A stretch of 64,000 nucleotides of DNA, taken from positions 1,054,001 to 1,118,000 of the forward strand of contig JAEUWY010000023.1 in NCBI GenBank assembly GCA_022059125.1, given 5' to 3'. The notes under the pieces are model-generated. The model saw only the letters and a program-made list of their open reading frames with translations, ran no database searches and was not told the origin of the DNA. Position numbers and translations under genes: made by a program. How positions within the stretch are numbered: the first letter of the stretch is position 1; every line of letters starts with the position of its first letter. Positions 60,300 through 64,000 of the stretch are shown one piece after another. The DNA is from Corynespora cassiicola. Lineage: Eukaryota; Ascomycota; Dothideomycetes; Pleosporales; Corynesporascaceae.

Positions 60300-61442
60300 A
60301 TGCCTTTTTTTCACACTCGAGATTCGCCCGCCATACCAGATCGAGGGCCTAACCTTATCAACATGCTATGGGTTCTTACTTCACTCGCCTTTTTGACGGT
60401 AATTTTGCGGTTTATTTTTCGAGCGCGCAAAAAACAGTTTGGATGGGATGATTTCTTCATGGCAACGACGATGGTAGGTAACACTGTATGGACATATTGT
60501 TCTTCGCGGAGTTCGGCTCACAAGGCTGAAGGCATGCTTTATTGGTTGGTCAGCTGTGTTGACTCTATACGCCAACCGAGGAGGCTGTCAGCATATATGG
60601 GATGTAGAAAAGCGGGGTATTGAAAACCTCACCAGAGTCATTTTGCTCAACTGGACATCTCAGATATTTGGGATCGTTGGAGTTGCTACCGGAAAGATTT
60701 CCATCTCAGCCTTGTTATTGGGCATAATAAGAGAAACTGAGTGGCGTTGGCAACGGTATTACCTATGGGCCATCACGATAATTTTAGCTAGCGGGGTGGC
60801 TATTTCTTGCTCCCTCCTAACCTTTCTACAATGTAACCCACCAGAGAGGCTTTGGGACCCAAGAGTGCCTGGAAAATGTCTTGATCCAAAGATTATGTCT
60901 GGATATGGCACATTTACTGGGTGTAAGTCAAAGCCGTTCCCTGCTTTGAATATGATGCTTAACATATATCAATAGCCTTCAACACCTTTGCCGATGCCAG
61001 TCTGGCAATAATTCCATTGACTATTTTCTGGAATCTTCGTATGAGCATGATCGAGAAGATACAGCTTTGTATCGTCTTCGGTCTCAATATTCTCACGTCT
61101 ATCTGCTCTGGCATTAAGACACAATACCTCGCCGAGCTATCTAATCGCACTGATCAAACCTGGGCTACATATGATATTTTTGCTTGGGTGACAGCCGAGT
61201 TGTTCCTCATCATAGTGTGCGGTACTCTTCCTACTTTATATCCACTATTGCGGGCGATACAGTCGATCATATCGAGTTTAAAGACGAAGGTATCATCGAA
61301 TCCTTCAAACACAGACGATCAAGGAAACAACTCCAGTGAGTTGTTGACAATTGGAAAGATCAGAGTAAGATCTAGAAGAAGGGGGATAGAGGATGTGACG
61401 GATGGGAATGGGAGTGAGGACCAATTAAACTCCCGAATGTAA
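60300..61442 (+). CDS. Rhodopsin-like integral membrane protein
   Basis: Exons 60300-60473, 60532-60922 and 60976-61442 give 343 aa. Seven hydrophobic segments are expected. FGWDDFFMATTM is the WDD motif after the first helix. LLNWTSQIFGIVGVATGKISIS, SLLTFLQCNPPERLWD and the last helix region WATYDIFAWVTAELFLIIVCGTLPTL follow the family order. No CFEM domain; the tail is short and Ser/Asn-rich. It lies between the O-methyltransferase and the MFS exporter. Function unknown. Confidence 0.83.
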
Positions 61443-61838
61443 CAGTACCCTGTTTTGACTGTACCGCTAAAAGTGTTTTATATATATATACCCTGGAGAA
61501 TCACAACCTTAACAAAGTAATAGTCTGTTTTAATTTTAAGCACGAGCTGTGAAATGGAATGAATTATACTGGTCATCAGGTGACAGCATTTTCTGGAAAG
61601 AGGCACTGCTACTGGAGATTGACATATATCCAGCAGCGGTAACGTACTTTGACCTACTAAATTTAACAAAAGATGGCTCTAACTGAGCCTTTTCACCACA
61701 TACCACAAAGTGCTAAATGTCTCAATAATTCTATATAACATGATTTTCTTTATGCTTCCATCAATACACAAGTCAAATGCCCAGTAAATCCCATTGAGGC
61801 TACTCTTATACTGGCGCATCCATGCGTAGACCCTTCTC
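61443..61838. other. Intergenic between convergent genes
   Basis: 396 bp, AT-rich, including a TATATATATA run near 61482; 3' flanks only. Confidence 0.4.
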
Positions 61839-63634
61839 TTAAAGCTCTTCCAACTCCATATTTGCGCTCTCATTCGTATTTTCGTTTGAATTTTCTTCTT
61901 CATCATTGTTCTTCTCCTGCAATCGTAGATCTTTTTGGGCCAGGCTGACAAAAAATGCGACACCTGCAAACGCAGCGAAAACGATCCACACCGTCCTTAG
62001 ACTCCTCGCCATGATGTCTCGATATAAATCCTGTAGCTCGCTACTCATATCATTGATTGCAGCCTCCGCGCCTTCCGCTGCATGAGCCTCAATAGTTGTA
62101 TCACTGTTGAGTACACCGGCCCCGACAAAATCTCCTACCAAAGCACCCCAGCGGTTCTGGAATATAGAACCTCCAATGCCAACACCAAAGGCCTCTCCTA
62201 GCGACGTAAAGAAAGACACCATTGTAGTCGCGATGGGCACATTCTCAGCTTTCTGCTCAACCTGCACTGCAAGTATGCGTCCCGGGAACAAGATCCCACC
62301 ACCAAACGCAAGGATCAACTGATACCCGTAAGCCTCCCACAACGCCGATTTCGTATCCACGGTGCTGAGCATTCCCACCCCAACACTTAGCGACACCCAT
62401 GCTGCTACGTTCAACCATTTGAATCTTTTCGTAACCGCCATCACAATCCCGAAGATTGCAGCACAGAAAGGTATCGTAGCAATTCCGGGCAGGATCTCGG
62501 TAGCGGAGCGTAGAAGCGAATGCCCGCGTGCTATCAAAAAGTACAGGATGAGGTAATATGCCAGACCCCACAGTACGACGCCGTGCACCCAAGCAGAAAA
62601 GTATCCCGAGGAGGCGGTTCTCGTAGAGAATATCGTGGTGGGGATGATGGGATTCGAAACGAGCTTGTGTTGATGGAATACCGTGATGCAAACGCCAATG
62701 GTGCCGATTATGAGGGATGATATGATGCGGGCGTGGCTCCAGGGATATAGCACACCACCACCCGTTATGCCGTACAGTAGCGATGTGAGAGAGCCAGTCA
62801 GCAGTCCGACGCCTACAAAATCAAGCTGTCCAACCGAAGAGCGGAATGGCCTTCTAGGATCGGGTAGCCTCAAACAGAAGAATAAGAGTGATCCTGCGAT
62901 AAGACAAATCGGTATGTTGATGTAGAAAATGCTGTAACTCATCAGCTCGGTGCTCAAACCGCAGAGGCAAAACGTACAGCCTCCAAGTAGACTTTTCTGC
63001 AAAAGCTGCTCCAAGAACGACGCCAGATACGAGACCCATGGCACCCGCAAGATTGTTCAGTCCGACGAAAGTGCCTCGTTCGTGAAGGGGTACCACATCG
63101 GAAACGAGAACGTTGACCATGGCGTTGATACCGCCGCCACCTAGTCCTTGGACCTATGCAATCTAAGTTTACAGGATCTTAGGTACAAACTTCCAGATGG
63201 CTTACCACACGACTGGCAACTAGCCATGTAATGTTTTGTGCCGTTGCGCAAAGTATACTCATCGTCCAGAAGAGTCCCAAGGCGATCAGCATCGTCTTCT
63301 TATGCCCGACAATCTCTTGAAAAGCTCCATATATCGGCTGCGATACCGTTTGAGCGAACAAAAACCCGGTTCCGCACCAGTAAGCCTCGTTGGATGTAGC
63401 GTCAAGGGCTCGAGTTATCGCTGGCAGTGCCGTGGCTACAATGACTGTGTCCACCGTGGAGATGAATGTGCATGTGCATATCGAGAAGAATGCAATGTAG
63501 AAGCGCAGATCGCGAGGAGCATATTTGTTGACAGTATCGTCAGATCGCTCTTTCGATTCATTTTCGTTTGATATGCCTTTCTCTTGGTCAATAGCGGCAG
63601 GCGTGATGTTCACTGCTTGCGCCTTTGGAGTCAT
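61839..63634 (-). CDS. MFS multidrug/toxin exporter-like transporter (DHA2, 14 helices)
   Basis: Exons 63206-63634, 62978-63153 and 61839-62931 give 565 aa. Motif A-like FQEIVGHKKTMLI, the strand FISTVDTVIVATALPAI and RVVQGLGGGGINAMVNVLVSDVVPLHERG are hallmarks of the DHA2 family. Motif C is GLVSGVVLGAAFAEKSTWR. Fourteen helices are expected in the plasma membrane. Many members export fungal toxins or drugs; some import iron chelates. The acidic tail (EEENSNENTNE) is unusual but not unique. Its place beside an O-methyltransferase and a P450 fits product export. Confidence 0.9.
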
Positions 63635-64000
63635 AGTGACCCAGGTGGAGGCGGTCCTTAAAAAAAAAAAACAAGCGCGATCAGAAAGCCCTATAAAGGC
63701 TGGGGAGACTCAAAGAATATTATATTGCTCGGAAGATTATTCATCTTCGCCCAGACAATGCTGATATAGAATCTAGTCGGAAAGCCCGGTGTTGCTGATG
63801 CTCCTCGTCCTATTCGTCCGTCAGCGCTAACCTACATGAAGTCGAAAGGCCTTCACACGGGTCAGACCTGCGTGCCACCACGCTTAATAACCTTGAAGGA
63901 CGGAATTTCGATCTTCAGCTCCTGGGGTTAACATGGCACTTCTGCCAAAATGGGATAGTGAGGGATATCATCCCACAGTAACACGCTAGCCACAAATCCT
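63635..64000. other. Promoter side of the MFS exporter
   Basis: 366 bp to the window edge; an A13-like run at 63660. No gene start seen before the end. Confidence 0.4.

Overview
This window comes from a filamentous ascomycete (Pezizomycotina). The evidence is the gene structure: most genes carry several short introns (about 46-60 bp) with GT..AG ends and CTAAC/CTAAT-like branch sites. The families also fit: PTH11-like CFEM receptors, Zn2Cys6 regulators, cellobiose dehydrogenase, fungal P450s and MFS carriers. Leotiomycetes is a guess I cannot prove. I rebuilt 24 intron-containing or single-exon genes. In each complete multi-exon model the exon lengths sum to a whole number of codons and the protein stays family-like across the junctions.

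Layout. 1-1134: 3'-truncated rhodopsin-like membrane protein. 2.5-5.1 kb: acyltransferase and CmcJ/AsaB-like oxygenase, convergent. 5.5-6.6 kb: decayed membrane-protein gene. 7.6-10.9 kb: O-methyltransferase divergent from an alpha/beta hydrolase. 11.9-13.3 kb: secreted protein with a 24-bp purine repeat that encodes a K4E4 helix in one frame. 14.0 kb: phosphoribosyltransferase. 16.6-19.0 kb: cellobiose dehydrogenase. 20.9-22.6 kb: P450. 23.8-25.5 kb: CFEM/PTH11-like receptor. 26.0-27.2 kb: DUF4185-like protein. 27.6-31.8 kb: ACS-family MFS transporter divergent from a TauD-type dioxygenase. 32.7-34.1 kb: rhodopsin-like protein. 36.4-38.3 kb: MUP1-like permease.

39.1-53.7 kb is the most coherent block: a monocarboxylate-type MFS carrier divergent from a Zn2Cys6 factor, an aldose (xylose) reductase divergent from a second Zn2Cys6 factor, a related regulator with no zinc cluster, and a dihydroxyacetone-synthase-type transketolase divergent from a polyol dehydrogenase. 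Together these could take up and catabolise a pentose or polyol, passing xylulose-5-P to a C1 or triose branch. 54.7-63.6 kb: P450, secreted Cys-containing protein, O-methyltransferase, rhodopsin-like protein and MFS exporter, which may be the flank of a secondary-metabolite locus beyond the right edge.

I saw no tRNA, rRNA, CRISPR or intact transposon. Intergenic stretches are listed individually. All splice sites are predictions read by eye, and family names rest on motif recognition, not on database searches.
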